Of a stretch of DNA of 64,000 nucleotides, positions 1 to 9,244 are shown piece after piece; within the stretch, counting starts at the first letter, position 1; each line of letters starts with the position of its first letter. The DNA lies in the NCBI RefSeq assembly GCF_033193315.1, contig NZ_CP136187.1, forward strand, positions 992,001-1,056,000. Direction: 5' to 3'. Below the pieces are notes generated by a model. It did no database searches. It saw only the letters and a list, made by a program, of their open reading frames with translations, and was not told the DNA's origin. Both the position numbers and the translations under genes were made by a program. The stretch comes from Agathobaculum sp. NTUH-O15-33. GTDB lineage: Bacteria; Bacillota; Clostridia; Oscillospirales; Butyricicoccaceae.

Positions 1-2
1 TC

Positions 3-407
3 GCCTCGAACGACGGCACCTGCGGCGGCGCGGTACAGGCGCTTGCGGCGCAAGGCCTTGCGGGCAAGGTTCCGATCTGCGGACAGGACGCCGACCTCGC
101 GGCTTGCCAGAGAATCGTGGAAGGCACCCAGACCGGCACCGTTTATAAGCCGCTGGCTCCGCTGAATCAGGCTGCTTGCGAACTGGCTGTCGCCATCGCC
201 ACCGGCGCGGACCCGATGAGCGGCGTTGATTCGAGCCTTGGCACTTGGACCAAGCTGAACAACAACCAGAAGGATGTCGATTCTTTCACGGTAGACGTAG
301 AAGCGGTTAACAAGGACAACATCTACGACATTATCGTAAAGCGCGACGGTTTCCATACGCTTGAGGAAGTTTACGCGAACATCCCCAAGGATCAGTGGCC
401 GGCGTAA
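3..407 (+). CDS. Sugar ABC transporter substrate-binding protein, C-terminal part (XylF/ChvE-like), truncated by window edge
   Basis: The reading frame is open from base 3 to the TAA at 405-407, giving 134 residues of a longer protein whose start lies outside the window. The segment begins with [13 protein letters not shown] and continues with VPICGQDAD, the hinge and ligand-contact region of periplasmic-binding-protein type I sugar receptors of the xylose group. The end contains the usual helix near [12 protein letters not shown]. It would deliver a monosaccharide to the membrane proteins encoded just downstream, so it forms the first visible member of an ABC importer. The exact sugar cannot be read from the sequence; xylose is the family-based guess. 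Confidence 0.85.
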   Translation, partial: ASNDGTCGGAVQALAAQGLAGKVPICGQDADLAACQRIVEGTQTGTVYKPLAPLNQAACELAVAIATGADPMSGVDSSLGTWTKLNNNQKDVDSFTVDVEAVNKDNIYDIIVKRDGFHTLEEVYANIPKDQWPA

Positions 408-550
408 TCTCTACGTAAGGGCGACTAAAACAAAGTAGAGTGCGGGGTGCACGGCTGCGACGCGCAACCATGTGCCCCGCTCTTTTTCCCAAAAGAACTC
501 CGCGCCCTTCGCGGAGACAGGACGTATTTTGTGAATTTGGGGGTGTTACT

Positions 551-2068
551 ATGCCAGATTATATTTTGCAGCTGCAAAATATTACAAAGATATTCCCCGG
601 CGTGAAAGCGCTGGACAACGTTACCTTTGATGTGCAGCGCGGCCATGTGCACGCGCTGGTCGGTGAGAACGGCGCGGGTAAATCCACGCTGATCAAGATC
701 ATCAGCGGCGTTTATCCGAACGGCACGTACGACGGCAAGGTGCTGTTCGACGGTCAGGAATGCAAATTCCGCAGCATCAAGGACGTGGAACGGACCGGTA
801 TCGCCTGTATCCATCAGGAACTGAATCTGGTGCCGGATATGAGCGTGTCCGAGAATATCTTTATCAACAACCAGCCGAGCAAGATGGGCGTGATCGATTT
901 TGATAAGCTTTATTATCAAACGGTCGAGCTTTTGAAGCGCGTCGGTCTGGATACGAATCCGAACGAGCTGGTCCGCAACCTCGGCACGGGCAAGCAGCAG
1001 CTGGTCGAGATCGCCAAGGCGCTTTCGCGCGACGTCAAGCTTTTGCTGCTCGACGAGCCGACCGCCTCGCTGACCGAAGCGGAGGTAGACATCCTGCTCG
1101 ACATGGTGGATAAGCTGCGCCGGCAGGGCGTTACCTGTATCTATATCTCCCACCGTCTGGACGAGATCATGCGCCTGTGCGACGATATCACCGTCCTGCG
1201 CGACGGCCAGACCATCGAGACCCGCGCCCGCAAGGACATGGACAAGGATACGATGATCTCCCTCATGGTAGGCCGCGAAATGACCAACCTGTTCCCGCGC
1301 GTCCCGCATACCCGGGGCGAGGTCGGCTTTGAGATCAAGAACTTCACGGTGCCGCATCCCGAAATCCCGGGCCGCGATTTGATCCAGAACGTCAGCCTCA
1401 AAGCGTATAAGGGCGAGATCCTCGGTATTTCGGGCCTGATGGGCGCCGGACGAACCGAGCTATTCACCGCCGTTTACGGCGCGTTCCGCACCAAGGGCAG
1501 GGGCGAGGTCTATATCGACGGCAAAAAGGTCGAAATCAAAAACCCGATCGACGCGCTGAACGCAGGCTATTTTCTGGTCACGGAGGACCGCAAAAAGCTG
1601 GGTCTGAACCTGATCATGAGCATTAAGGAAAACACCACGCTGGCTTCGCTCGACAAGGTGTCGAAATTCGGCATCCTCAACGAGGACGCCGAGGTGGCGT
1701 ATACCACCAAGTATGTCGAAGAAATCCGCACCAAGACGCCTTCGATCGAGGTGGCGGTCAACACGCTTTCGGGCGGCAACCAGCAAAAGGTCGTTTTGGC
1801 CAAGGCGCTGATGAGCGAGCCCAAGGTCATGATCCTTGACGAGCCGACGCGCGGTATCGACGTCGGCGCAAAATATGAAATCTACAAAATCATGAACGAG
1901 CTGGTCGAAAAGGGCGTTGTGATCATCATGATCTCGTCCGAAATGGAAGAGATCCTCGGCATGAGCGACCGCATTATCACGGTCGCGGGCGGCGAGGTCA
2001 CCGGCGAGTTTGAGATCGCGGAAGCGACACAGGAAGTACTGATGCGCGCAGCAGTAGGGAGGGGCTAA
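551..2068 (+). CDS. xylG: Sugar ABC transporter ATP-binding protein with two nucleotide-binding domains (XylG-like)
   Basis: This 505-residue cytoplasmic ATPase powers the importer. I chose the ATG at 551 because the product then starts MPDYILQLQNITKIFPGVKAL, the normal family start; an in-frame start at 440 would add an unlikely Arg-rich leader. Walker A GENGAGKST sits at about residues 38-46, followed by a Walker B with LLLLDEPTAS. The C-terminal half is a second nucleotide-binding domain with a degenerate P-loop (GLMGAGRTE) and the signature LSGGNQQKVV. The double-domain layout and about 500-residue length are those of the xylose/ribose/galactose class. It lies 143 bases after the binding protein and 3 bases before the permease gene. 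Substrate assignment is inferred from neighbours. Confidence 0.9.
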   Translation: MPDYILQLQNITKIFPGVKALDNVTFDVQRGHVHALVGENGAGKSTLIKIISGVYPNGTYDGKVLFDGQECKFRSIKDVERTGIACIHQELNLVPDMSVSENIFINNQPSKMGVIDFDKLYYQTVELLKRVGLDTNPNELVRNLGTGKQQLVEIAKALSRDVKLLLLDEPTASLTEAEVDILLDMVDKLRRQGVTCIYISHRLDEIMRLCDDITVLRDGQTIETRARKDMDKDTMISLMVGREMTNLFPRVPHTRGEVGFEIKNFTVPHPEIPGRDLIQNVSLKAYKGEILGISGLMGAGRTELFTAVYGAFRTKGRGEVYIDGKKVEIKNPIDALNAGYFLVTEDRKKLGLNLIMSIKENTTLASLDKVSKFGILNEDAEVAYTTKYVEEIRTKTPSIEVAVNTLSGGNQQKVVLAKALMSEPKVMILDEPTRGIDVGAKYEIYKIMNELVEKGVVIIMISSEMEEILGMSDRIITVAGGEVTGEFEIAEATQEVLMRAAVGRG

Positions 2069-2071
2069 ACT

Positions 2072-3229
2072 ATGTCTAGTACAGATACAAAAAAGAAATC
2101 GATTAGCGGCAAGCTTGATATCCGCACCCTGACGATGGTCATTGTGCTGATCGTTTTGTGGGTTGGCTTTACCGCGGCAACGGGCGGCAACTTCATCACC
2201 ACCCGTAACCTGTCCAACCTGATCCGTCAGGCGGCGTTTACCGGCATTATGGGCGTCGGCATGACGCTCGTCATCGTCACCGGCGGTATCGACCTGTCGG
2301 CCGGTATGGTCATGGGCTTTGTCGGCTGTATCATGGCGGCCTGCCAAGTATGGTTCGGCCTGCCCACGATCGCGACGATCGCCATCGGTCTGGTGCTGGG
2401 CGCGGTCATCGGCCTGATTGAAGGCGGTCTGATCGCCTACACCGGCATCGCTCCCTTTATCGTCACCTTGGGCGCGCAGCTGATCTTCCGCGGCGGCATG
2501 CTGGCCGTCACGGGCGGCCAGACGGTCGCGCCGTTCCAAGAATCCTACAAGTTCTGGGGCACCGCGTATGTGCTGCCGCTGTGGGGCTGGGTCATCGCGG
2601 TCATCGCCTGCGTGGCCATGCTGGGCATTGAGCTGAACAAGCGCCGCGCCAAGAAGAAGTACAACAGCCTGCAGGAAACCATGGGCGAAATGATCGTCCG
2701 CTGGCTCATCTTCTGCGCGCTGGTTCTGGTCGCGGTGTACATCTTAAACTCCTTCAAGGGCATTCCGATCCCGGTGCTCGTCATGGCGATCGTGGTCGTC
2801 ATCTTCACCTTCGTTTCGCAGAAGACCACCTTTGGCCGCAGCGTTTACGCGATCGGCGGCAATATCTCCGCGGCGCGCTACGCCGGCATCAATGTAAAAA
2901 AGAACCTGACCGTGGTCTACTGCCTGAACGGCTTCCTGTGCGCGGTCGCGGGCGTGATCTACACCGCCCGTCTGAACGGCGGCACGGCGCAGGCGGCAAA
3001 CGGCAACTATGAGCTGGACGCGATCGCGGCGGCCGTTATCGGCGGCACCTCGATGACCGGCGGCGTGGGCAAGGTCGCGGGCGCGATCCTCGGCGCCGTG
3101 ATCATGATGTCGATTGACAACGGCATGTCGATGATGAACCTTGACGCTTACTGGCAGTTCATCGTCAAGGGCCTGATTCTGGTGGCCGCTGTTTGGTTCG
3201 ATACGCAGACGCAGAAGAAGGGCAAATAA
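2072..3229 (+). CDS. xylH: Sugar ABC transporter permease (XylH-like)
   Basis: The 385-residue product is very hydrophobic, with about ten membrane segments and the branched-chain/ribose permease motifs TGGIDLSAG near residue 70 and the EDIAAAVIGGTSMTGG-like stretch (ELDAIAAAVIGGTSMTGG) near the C-terminus, where the loop contacts the ATPase. A soluble loop of about 40 charged residues (near residues 190-215) separates two hydrophobic halves, as in XylH rather than the shorter RbsC. The start codon lies 3 bases after the ATPase stop, so the two are translationally coupled. It forms the membrane channel of the importer made with the preceding two genes. Confidence 0.9.
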   Translation: MSSTDTKKKSISGKLDIRTLTMVIVLIVLWVGFTAATGGNFITTRNLSNLIRQAAFTGIMGVGMTLVIVTGGIDLSAGMVMGFVGCIMAACQVWFGLPTIATIAIGLVLGAVIGLIEGGLIAYTGIAPFIVTLGAQLIFRGGMLAVTGGQTVAPFQESYKFWGTAYVLPLWGWVIAVIACVAMLGIELNKRRAKKKYNSLQETMGEMIVRWLIFCALVLVAVYILNSFKGIPIPVLVMAIVVVIFTFVSQKTTFGRSVYAIGGNISAARYAGINVKKNLTVVYCLNGFLCAVAGVIYTARLNGGTAQAANGNYELDAIAAAVIGGTSMTGGVGKVAGAILGAVIMMSIDNGMSMMNLDAYWQFIVKGLILVAAVWFDTQTQKKGK

Positions 3230-3348
3230 AAATACGATTTGGAACATACCGTTCCAGGCGGGGGGACGCTGTTTCAGGAATACTGTGACAGCGTCCTTAT
3301 GCCATAACGGGCGTATCCGATCGGTTGTTTAACGAGAGGGGTGTAGGA

Positions 3349-4872
3349 ATGGAGTATCTTCTTGGCATCGATATCGGCACCTCGGGGACAAAGACGGCGC
3401 TGTTCGATACGGCGGGCAAGCTGGTCGCGTCTAAAACCTATGAATACCCGATGGCGCAGCCGAAAAACGGCTGGGCCGAGCAGGACCCGCGCGATTGGTG
3501 GCGGGCCGCCGTGCAGGGCATCCGCGGCGTGCTGCGCGAATCCGGCGCCAAACCGGAGAGCATTCGCGGCGTCGGCCTTTCCGGGCAGATGCACTCGCTC
3601 GTCCTCTTGGACGAGCACGACGAGGTGCTGCGCCCGGCCATTCTCTGGTGCGACCAGCGAACGGCGGCGGAGTGCGACGAGATTCACGAGACCATCGGCA
3701 AAAGCCGCCTGATCGAGCTGACCGCCAACCCGGCGCTCACGGGCTTTACCTCGGGCAAAATTCTCTGGGTGCGGAGGCACGAACCCGAGCTGTTCAAGAA
3801 ATGCCGCCGCATCCTGCTGCCCAAGGACTATATCCGCTTAAAGCTCACGGGCGAGTACGCGACCGAGGTGTCGGACGCTTCCGGCATGGGGCTTTTGGAC
3901 GTGCCGCACCGCCGCTGGTCGGACGAGGTGCTGCAAAAGCTGGGGATTAATCAGGACCTGCTTTGCCGCGTCTACGAAAGCCCGGAGGTCACCGGCACGG
4001 TGACGAAGCGGGCGGCGGAGGAGACCGGCCTTGCGGCGGGCACCATCGTCGTCGGCGGCGCGGGCGATAACGCGGCCGCCGCCGTGGGAACCGGCGTTGT
4101 CACGGACGGCAAAGCCTTTGCGACCATCGGCACCTCGGGCGTGGTGTTCGCCCATACGGATAAGCTCTCCATCGATCCGGCGGGCCGGGTGCACACCTTC
4201 TGCTGCGCGGTTCCCGGCGCGTGGCACGTGATGGGCGTCACGCTGGCCGCCGGGGCTTCGCTGCAATGGTTCCGCAACCAGCTCTGCGGGGACATCATTG
4301 AAATGGCAAAGGAGCGGCAGATCGACCCCTATGTGCTCATGGACCAAATGGCGGAAGCCGTGCCCATCGGCGCGGAACGCCTGCTGTTCCTGCCCTACCT
4401 GATGGGCGAGCGCACGCCGCATCTCGACCCGGACTGCCGGGGCGCGTTTGTCGGCCTTTCGGCCATCCACACGCGGGCGGAGATGATTCGCGCCGTGATG
4501 GAGGGCGTGACCTATTCGCTGCGCGACTGCGCGGAGATCCTGCGCGAAATGGGCGTGGCGAGCGAGCGCATCGTCGCCTGCGGCGGCGGCAGCCTGTCGC
4601 CCCTGTGGCGCGGCATGCTGGCCAACGTGCTGCGGTGCGAGGTATCGACCGCGGCGAGCCGCGAGGGCCCGGCGCTCGGCGTGGCGCTGCTCGCGGGCGT
4701 GGGCGCGGGGCTGTATGAAAGCGTGCCCGCCGCGTGCGAAGCGGTCATTCGCACCGAATCGCCGCTCCGGCCCGAAGCGGAAGCCGCGGGGCGTTACGAG
4801 GCGTATTATCAAGTATACCGTTCGCTTTATCCCGCGCTGCGCGATAGCTACGCGGCGCTGGCAAAGCTTTAA
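3349..4872 (+). CDS. xylB: Xylulokinase-type FGGY carbohydrate kinase
   Basis: The 507-residue protein phosphorylates a ketose with ATP. It begins MEYLLGIDIGTSGTKTALFD, the phosphate-binding start of the FGGY fold, and has the xylulokinase motif GLSGQMHSLV near residue 78 with LWCDQRT shortly after. The C-terminal domain holds the FGGY-type glycine-rich stretch IVACGGGSLSPLWRGMLA. The ATG at 3349 follows a purine-rich ribosome-binding site (gagaggggtgtagga). Location after an XylFGH-like importer and before a sugar isomerase suggests that it phosphorylates the ketose formed by that isomerase. Motifs fit xylulokinase best, but ribulokinase- or fuculokinase-like activity is not excluded. Confidence 0.88.
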   Translation: MEYLLGIDIGTSGTKTALFDTAGKLVASKTYEYPMAQPKNGWAEQDPRDWWRAAVQGIRGVLRESGAKPESIRGVGLSGQMHSLVLLDEHDEVLRPAILWCDQRTAAECDEIHETIGKSRLIELTANPALTGFTSGKILWVRRHEPELFKKCRRILLPKDYIRLKLTGEYATEVSDASGMGLLDVPHRRWSDEVLQKLGINQDLLCRVYESPEVTGTVTKRAAEETGLAAGTIVVGGAGDNAAAAVGTGVVTDGKAFATIGTSGVVFAHTDKLSIDPAGRVHTFCCAVPGAWHVMGVTLAAGASLQWFRNQLCGDIIEMAKERQIDPYVLMDQMAEAVPIGAERLLFLPYLMGERTPHLDPDCRGAFVGLSAIHTRAEMIRAVMEGVTYSLRDCAEILREMGVASERIVACGGGSLSPLWRGMLANVLRCEVSTAASREGPALGVALLAGVGAGLYESVPAACEAVIRTESPLRPEAEAAGRYEAYYQVYRSLYPALRDSYAALAKL

Positions 4873-4883
4873 GGAGGCGAGAC

Positions 4884-5525
4884 ATGGAACTGCAAAGCGT
4901 ATTCAGCGAAGCCTTCGCGCCCTATGGGCGCGTGGTAAGCGGCGTCAATGTGAGCGAGCTGCGCGAGACCCTGCGCCGCGAGACCGAAAAACCGGAGGCG
5001 GGCACCCTGTACGAGCCCTCGGTCGCGGCGCTGGAAAAGCTGCCGGTGTTTGGAATTCTGCAAAACAGCGTGTACGGCGGCCAGCCGATCCAGATCGGCT
5101 GCTGCAACGGAACGAATACCAAGCTGAACTGTCTGGAATACCACCGATCGAGCGAAATTAACATCCCGGACGACGACATGGTCTTTCTGCTCGCGCGCCA
5201 GCAGGAGATAAAGGGCGGCAAGCTTTCCACCGGCAGGGTGGAAGCGTTCCGCGCGCCGGCGGGCGCGGTGGTGGAGTTGTATGCGACCACGCTGCACTAC
5301 GCGCCGTGCGACGGCGCGCGCGGCAAGGGTTTCCGCGTGGCGGTCGTGCTGCCGCGCGGCACCAATACGGAAAAGCCCGCGCAGATGGCCGGGGGCGGGG
5401 AAGAGGACCGTCGACTTTGGGCGAACAATAAATGGCTGCTCGCCCACCCGGACAGCGCGGAAGCCGGGCAGGGCGCGTATGTGGGCCTGACCGGTGAAAA
5501 TTTGGATATTGCATCCGATCTTTAG
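4884..5525 (+). CDS. DUF4867 family protein, probable cupin-like sugar-metabolism protein
   Basis: The 213-residue product resembles the DUF4867 family found in Firmicute sugar operons. It has a conserved middle with IQIGCCNGTNTKLNCLEYHRSSEIN, and a stretch GAVVELYATTLHYAPC that looks like part of a cupin or ureidoglycolate-lyase-like beta barrel. No signal peptide or membrane segment is present, so it should be cytoplasmic. The gene starts 11 bases after the kinase stop with an aaggaggcg ribosome-binding site, and ends 17 bases before the isomerase gene, so it belongs to the same transcript. An epimerase or mutarotase-like role in the same sugar pathway is plausible, but no catalytic function is established from sequence. 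Confidence 0.75.
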   Translation: MELQSVFSEAFAPYGRVVSGVNVSELRETLRRETEKPEAGTLYEPSVAALEKLPVFGILQNSVYGGQPIQIGCCNGTNTKLNCLEYHRSSEINIPDDDMVFLLARQQEIKGGKLSTGRVEAFRAPAGAVVELYATTLHYAPCDGARGKGFRVAVVLPRGTNTEKPAQMAGGGEEDRRLWANNKWLLAHPDSAEAGQGAYVGLTGENLDIASDL

Positions 5526-5542
5526 AACGGAGGAAATAAAAA

Positions 5543-7018
5543 ATGAACAATATCCCGGTAATAAAAATGGGCATTATCTCGGTCAGCCGCGGCTGCTTCC
5601 CGATCGCGCTTTCGGAAAAACGGCGCGCGAACGTGGTCAAAGCCTACGGTGATGGGCTGTATGAATGCCCGGTGTGCGTGGAGACCGAAGCGGACGCGAA
5701 ACGGGCGGTGGACGATGTGAAGGCCGCGGGCGTTAACGCGCTGGTGGTTTTCCTCGGCAACTTCGGGCCGGAAACGCCGGAGACCCTGATCGCGGACTGG
5801 TTCGACGGGCCGATCATGTACACCTCGGCCGCCGAGGGCGACGGCGACCTGCACGATGGCCGGGGCGACGCCTACTGCGGCATGCTGAACGCCTCGTACA
5901 ATCTGGGCCTGCGCGGCAAGCGCGTGTACATACCGGATTACCCCTGCGCGACCGCCGGGGAAGCGGCGGCGCAGATTCGGGAATTCCTGCCGGTCGCGAC
6001 CGCGCTGGTCGGTCTGGCGGGCCTGAAGATCTTTGCCTTCGGCCCGCGGCCGAACGACTTCCTCGCGTGCAACGCGCCGATCAAGGCGCTGTACGATCTG
6101 GGCGTGGCGGTGGAGGAGCATTCGGAGCTCGACCTGCTGGTGGCCTACAACAAGCACAAGGACGATCCGCGCATCCCGGCCAAGATGGCCGAAATGGCGG
6201 CGGAGGCCGGCAACGGGGAAAGCAAGTTCAGCGGCATCCTGCCGCGTCTGGCGCAGTACGAGCTGACGCTGGAGGACTGGATGGCCGAGCATCTGGGCGC
6301 GAGCCAATACGCGGCCTTTGCCAACAAGTGCTGGCCCGCGTTTCAGACGGAGTTTGGGTTTGTGCCCTGCTATGTCAACGCAAGGCTGACCGGACGGGGC
6401 ATCCCGGTGTCGTGCGAGGTGGATATTTACGGCGCTCTGTCCGAGTATATCGGCGTTTGCGTTTCGGGCAAGGAAGTCACGCTGCTGGATATCAACAACT
6501 CGGTGCCCGCGTCCATGTATGAGGAAAGCATCGCGGGCAAGTCGCCTTACCGCCACCGCGAGACCTTCATGGGCTTCCACTGCGGCAACACCTGCCCGAG
6601 CCTGCTGCGCGACCCGCACATGGGCTACCAGCTGATCATGAAGCGCGATCTGGAGCCCGATTTGGCGGAGCCGGACATCACGCGCGGCACGATGGAGGGC
6701 GACCTCAAGGCGGGCGATATCACGTTTTACCGCCTGCAATCCACGGCCTCGACCGAACTGCGCGCCTATGTGGCCGAGGGCGAGGTGCTGGATGTGCCGA
6801 CGCAGTCCTTTGGCTCGATCGGCGTGTTCGCCATTCCGGAAATGGACCGCTTCTACCGCCACGTGCTGATAGAAAAGCAATATCCGCATCATGGCGCGGT
6901 GGCCTTCGGGCATTACGGCAAGGCACTGTTTGAGGTGTTCAAATACCTCGGCGTGCAGGATATCGCCTATAACCGCCCCGCAAGCCTGCCATATCCGACG
7001 GAAAATCCGTTTCGCTAA
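5543..7018 (+). CDS. L-fucose/L-arabinose isomerase family protein
   Basis: This 491-residue enzyme should interconvert an aldose and a ketose using Mn2+. Its candidate metal ligands are Glu292 (in CEVDIYG), Asp316 (in LLDINNS) and His457 (in GHYGKAL). The 24-residue Glu-Asp spacing equals that of the E. coli FucI metal ligands. Length is between L-arabinose isomerase and L-fucose isomerase. A good aggaggaaat-type ribosome-binding site precedes the ATG. It sits where a xylose isomerase would be expected between XylFGH/XylB-like genes, so this operon probably uses a FucI-type enzyme for a pentose or deoxyhexose. The real substrate is unknown. Confidence 0.85.
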   Translation: MNNIPVIKMGIISVSRGCFPIALSEKRRANVVKAYGDGLYECPVCVETEADAKRAVDDVKAAGVNALVVFLGNFGPETPETLIADWFDGPIMYTSAAEGDGDLHDGRGDAYCGMLNASYNLGLRGKRVYIPDYPCATAGEAAAQIREFLPVATALVGLAGLKIFAFGPRPNDFLACNAPIKALYDLGVAVEEHSELDLLVAYNKHKDDPRIPAKMAEMAAEAGNGESKFSGILPRLAQYELTLEDWMAEHLGASQYAAFANKCWPAFQTEFGFVPCYVNARLTGRGIPVSCEVDIYGALSEYIGVCVSGKEVTLLDINNSVPASMYEESIAGKSPYRHRETFMGFHCGNTCPSLLRDPHMGYQLIMKRDLEPDLAEPDITRGTMEGDLKAGDITFYRLQSTASTELRAYVAEGEVLDVPTQSFGSIGVFAIPEMDRFYRHVLIEKQYPHHGAVAFGHYGKALFEVFKYLGVQDIAYNRPASLPYPTENPFR

Positions 7019-7140
7019 AGGCCGCTGAAAACCGTGCCGCGCTCCCAAAGCGCGCAAGAAAGGCATGGAAATAAAACGGTAAAGCGATATAATAATGGTA
7101 TCCTGATGCGTTTCGTTGCCGCACGGCATTCCGGTTCGGT

Positions 7141-7210
7141 TTCGATTCTTTCTCTCTTTTCTTTTTTCTTTTTCCTGTGCGCGGCCGCGGCTGCAAGCGC
7201 AGCCGCGGCC
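7141..7210 (+). promoter_or_regulatory. Pyrimidine tract followed by GC-rich hairpin in a 260-base intergenic gap
   Basis: The gap between the isomerase (ends 7018) and the next gene (starts 7279) holds a run of about 35 almost pure pyrimidines (7141-7175) and then a perfect 11-bp inverted repeat, ggccgcggctg at 7183-7193 and its complement at 7200-7210, with a 6-base loop. The T-rich tract is before the hairpin, not after it, so this is not a standard terminator on the + strand. A TATAAT at 7088-7093 lies upstream but has only a weak -35 partner. A processing or mRNA-stability hairpin is my best guess. Confidence 0.4.
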
Positions 7211-7278
7211 GGCATGGGAAGCATCATTTCAGGCGCGCGCGCATCTTGGACAATACTGAAAAAGAAGGGTTGTAAGCT

Positions 7279-8115
7279 ATGCTGAAACTTGGATTTAACG
7301 AGGCCACCTGTAAAGAAAATTCTACGGTTGAGCGTGACCTCGCGCTGTGCGAAAAGTACGGCTACGATTATATTGAACTGCGCCTAGACATGCTCAAGGC
7401 ATATTTTGAAAACCATACGATGGATGACCTTAAGGCGTTTTTCGCGGGCAGCCATTTAAAGCCGTTCGCCTTCAACTCCATCGAGGATATCAACTTCAAC
7501 ACGCCGGAGCAGTGGGAAAAGCTCGTCGACCTGTTCACCTTCGGCTGCAAGACCGCCGAGGCCATCGGCAATCCGTACATGATCGTCGTGCCCACCATGG
7601 GCCCCGACATGGACCGCAAGACCGAGGCCGAGGTGTTCGAGGATTCGGTCAAGGTTTTGAACCGGCTGGCCGATATCGCCGAGCCTTACGGCGTGAAGCT
7701 GTCGTTTGAGCCCATCGGCGACCGCCGCTGGTGCTGCAATTCGATGCGTCAGGCGTGGGAGATCGTGCAGGCGGTTAATCGCGACAGCGTGGGTCTCACG
7801 GTCGACTGCATCAATTTCTACATGCATGACAAGTGCGCGGACCTTGAATATCTGCGCAAGATCCCGGCCGAAAAGATCTTTGTGTATCACATCAACGACT
7901 GCGAAGACCTGCCGCTGCGCGTGCTGGATCACTGCCACCGCATCATGCCCGGCAAGGGCTGCATCCCGGTCGCGGATATCTCGCGCGTGATGAGCGAAAT
8001 CGGCTACGACGGCCCCGCGTGTCTGGAACTGTTCCGCCCGGAATACTGGGCCATGGACGCGGAAGAAGTCATCAAAATGGGCGCGGCATGCTGCGCGCCG
8101 TTTTTAAAAGCATAA
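7279..8115 (+). CDS. Sugar phosphate isomerase/epimerase, AP-endonuclease-type TIM barrel (IolE/IolH-like)
   Basis: The 278-residue protein has the xylose-isomerase-like TIM barrel pattern: an N-terminal YDYIELRLD strand, FEPIGDR with a likely metal-binding Glu near residue 150, GLTVDCINFY, YHINDCED with a likely metal ligand, and a final CLELFRPEYW. These fit the family that includes inosose dehydratase and several keto-sugar epimerases. It lies 28 bases before an inositol-dehydrogenase-like gene, so the pair probably processes a cyclitol or oxidised sugar. The start ATG follows gaagggttgtaagct. No signal peptide is present. Exact reaction cannot be set from sequence. Confidence 0.82.
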   Translation: MLKLGFNEATCKENSTVERDLALCEKYGYDYIELRLDMLKAYFENHTMDDLKAFFAGSHLKPFAFNSIEDINFNTPEQWEKLVDLFTFGCKTAEAIGNPYMIVVPTMGPDMDRKTEAEVFEDSVKVLNRLADIAEPYGVKLSFEPIGDRRWCCNSMRQAWEIVQAVNRDSVGLTVDCINFYMHDKCADLEYLRKIPAEKIFVYHINDCEDLPLRVLDHCHRIMPGKGCIPVADISRVMSEIGYDGPACLELFRPEYWAMDAEEVIKMGAACCAPFLKA

Positions 8116-8143
8116 GCTTGTTTGACAATAGGAGGAAAATGAA

Positions 8144-9160
8144 ATGGAAAAAGTGAAAATCGGCGTACTGGGCGCGGGCCGTATCGGCCGCCTGCACATC
8201 ACGAATCTGGTACAGGCCGTGCCGAACGCGGAGGTAGTCGCCATTGCCGACCCGTTTCTGAACGACGACACGGTGGCGTTTGCCAACGCGCTGGGCATCA
8301 CCAAGTGCTCTAAGGACCCGCAGGATATCTTTGCCGATCCCGCGATCGACGCGGTATTCGTCTGCACCTCGACCGACGCGCACGCGGAGATGATCTCACG
8401 CGCTGCCGCCGCGGGCAAGCACGTGTTCTGCGAAAAGCCGATCCATACCGATCTGGGCAAGATCCGCGAAGCGATCGACGCGGTGGAAAAGGCGGGCGTC
8501 AAGCTGCAGGTCGGCTTTGTGCGCCGCTTTGACCATAACCATAAGAAGGTGCACGACGTCGTCGCGTCCGGCCGTCTGGGCAAGCCGCACATCGTCAAGG
8601 TATCCTCGCGCGATCCCGATCATCAGCCGATGTCCTACATCGCCACCTCGGGCGGCATCTTTATGGATATGACCATTCATGATTTCGATATGGCGCGCTA
8701 TCTGGCGGGCAGTGAGGTCACCGAGGTCTGCGCGTACGGCGCGGCGCTTTCGGGCGAGGGCTATGAAAAGTATGACGATGTGGATACCACCATCATCATG
8801 CTCAAGTTTGAAAACGGCGCCATCGGCGTGATCGACAACAGCCGCGCCTCGCACTACGGCTACGATCAGCGCACCGAGGTGCACTGCGACAAGGGCTGCG
8901 TGCAGGTCTCGAACGATCTGGACGATCAGGCCATGATCTCCACCGCCGAGGGCGTGGAAATCGCCAAGCCCACCTGGTTCTTCCTAGAGCGCTACAACAA
9001 CGCGTTCATTCAGGAGGCCAAGGACTTTGTCGAAGCCATCCAGAACGATACGGAAACGCTTGTCGGCGCGAAGGACGGGCTGATGCCGGTCGCCATTGCC
9101 ATGGCCGCCGCGAAGTCCTTCCACGAAGGCCGCTCGGTCAAGCTGAGCGAAGTTCTGTAA
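8144..9160 (+). CDS. iolG: Inositol 2-dehydrogenase-like Gfo/Idh/MocA oxidoreductase (IolG-like)
   Basis: The 338-residue product opens with the Rossmann motif GVLGAGRIGRLH for NAD(P) binding. It has the family motif FCEKPIHTD near residue 100, where Lys is catalytic, and the active-site segment GGIFMDMTIHDFDMARYL near residue 172, containing the Asp and His used by myo-inositol dehydrogenase. Length and motif order match IolG, which oxidises myo-inositol or related cyclitols and sugars to the keto form. A clean aggaggaaaa ribosome-binding site precedes the ATG. It is the last gene of the + strand sugar operon and is followed by a strong terminator. Other polyol or aldose substrates are possible. 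Confidence 0.82.
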   Translation: MEKVKIGVLGAGRIGRLHITNLVQAVPNAEVVAIADPFLNDDTVAFANALGITKCSKDPQDIFADPAIDAVFVCTSTDAHAEMISRAAAAGKHVFCEKPIHTDLGKIREAIDAVEKAGVKLQVGFVRRFDHNHKKVHDVVASGRLGKPHIVKVSSRDPDHQPMSYIATSGGIFMDMTIHDFDMARYLAGSEVTEVCAYGAALSGEGYEKYDDVDTTIIMLKFENGAIGVIDNSRASHYGYDQRTEVHCDKGCVQVSNDLDDQAMISTAEGVEIAKPTWFFLERYNNAFIQEAKDFVEAIQNDTETLVGAKDGLMPVAIAMAAAKSFHEGRSVKLSEVL

Positions 9161-9173
9161 GACAATCTAATTA

Positions 9174-9214
9174 AAAGCCGCCGCTCCCCGGTCGCAAAGG
9201 GGAGCGGCGGCTTT
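9174..9214 (+). terminator. Rho-independent terminator after the first sugar operon
   Basis: A 16-bp perfect inverted repeat, aaagccgccgctcccc and its complement, surrounds a 9-base loop. It starts 13 bases after the dehydrogenase stop, and the stem itself closes with A/T pairs on each side. Confidence 0.9.
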
Positions 9215-9244
9215 CTAAATCGTGGTGTGTGGGTAGCACATTAC

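Noticed and set aside
7034..7285. Short + strand open frame across the gap before the IolE-like gene
   Set aside because: It runs through the pyrimidine tract and hairpin and shows a Phe/Ser- and Ala-run product, with no ribosome-binding site; it looks non-coding.
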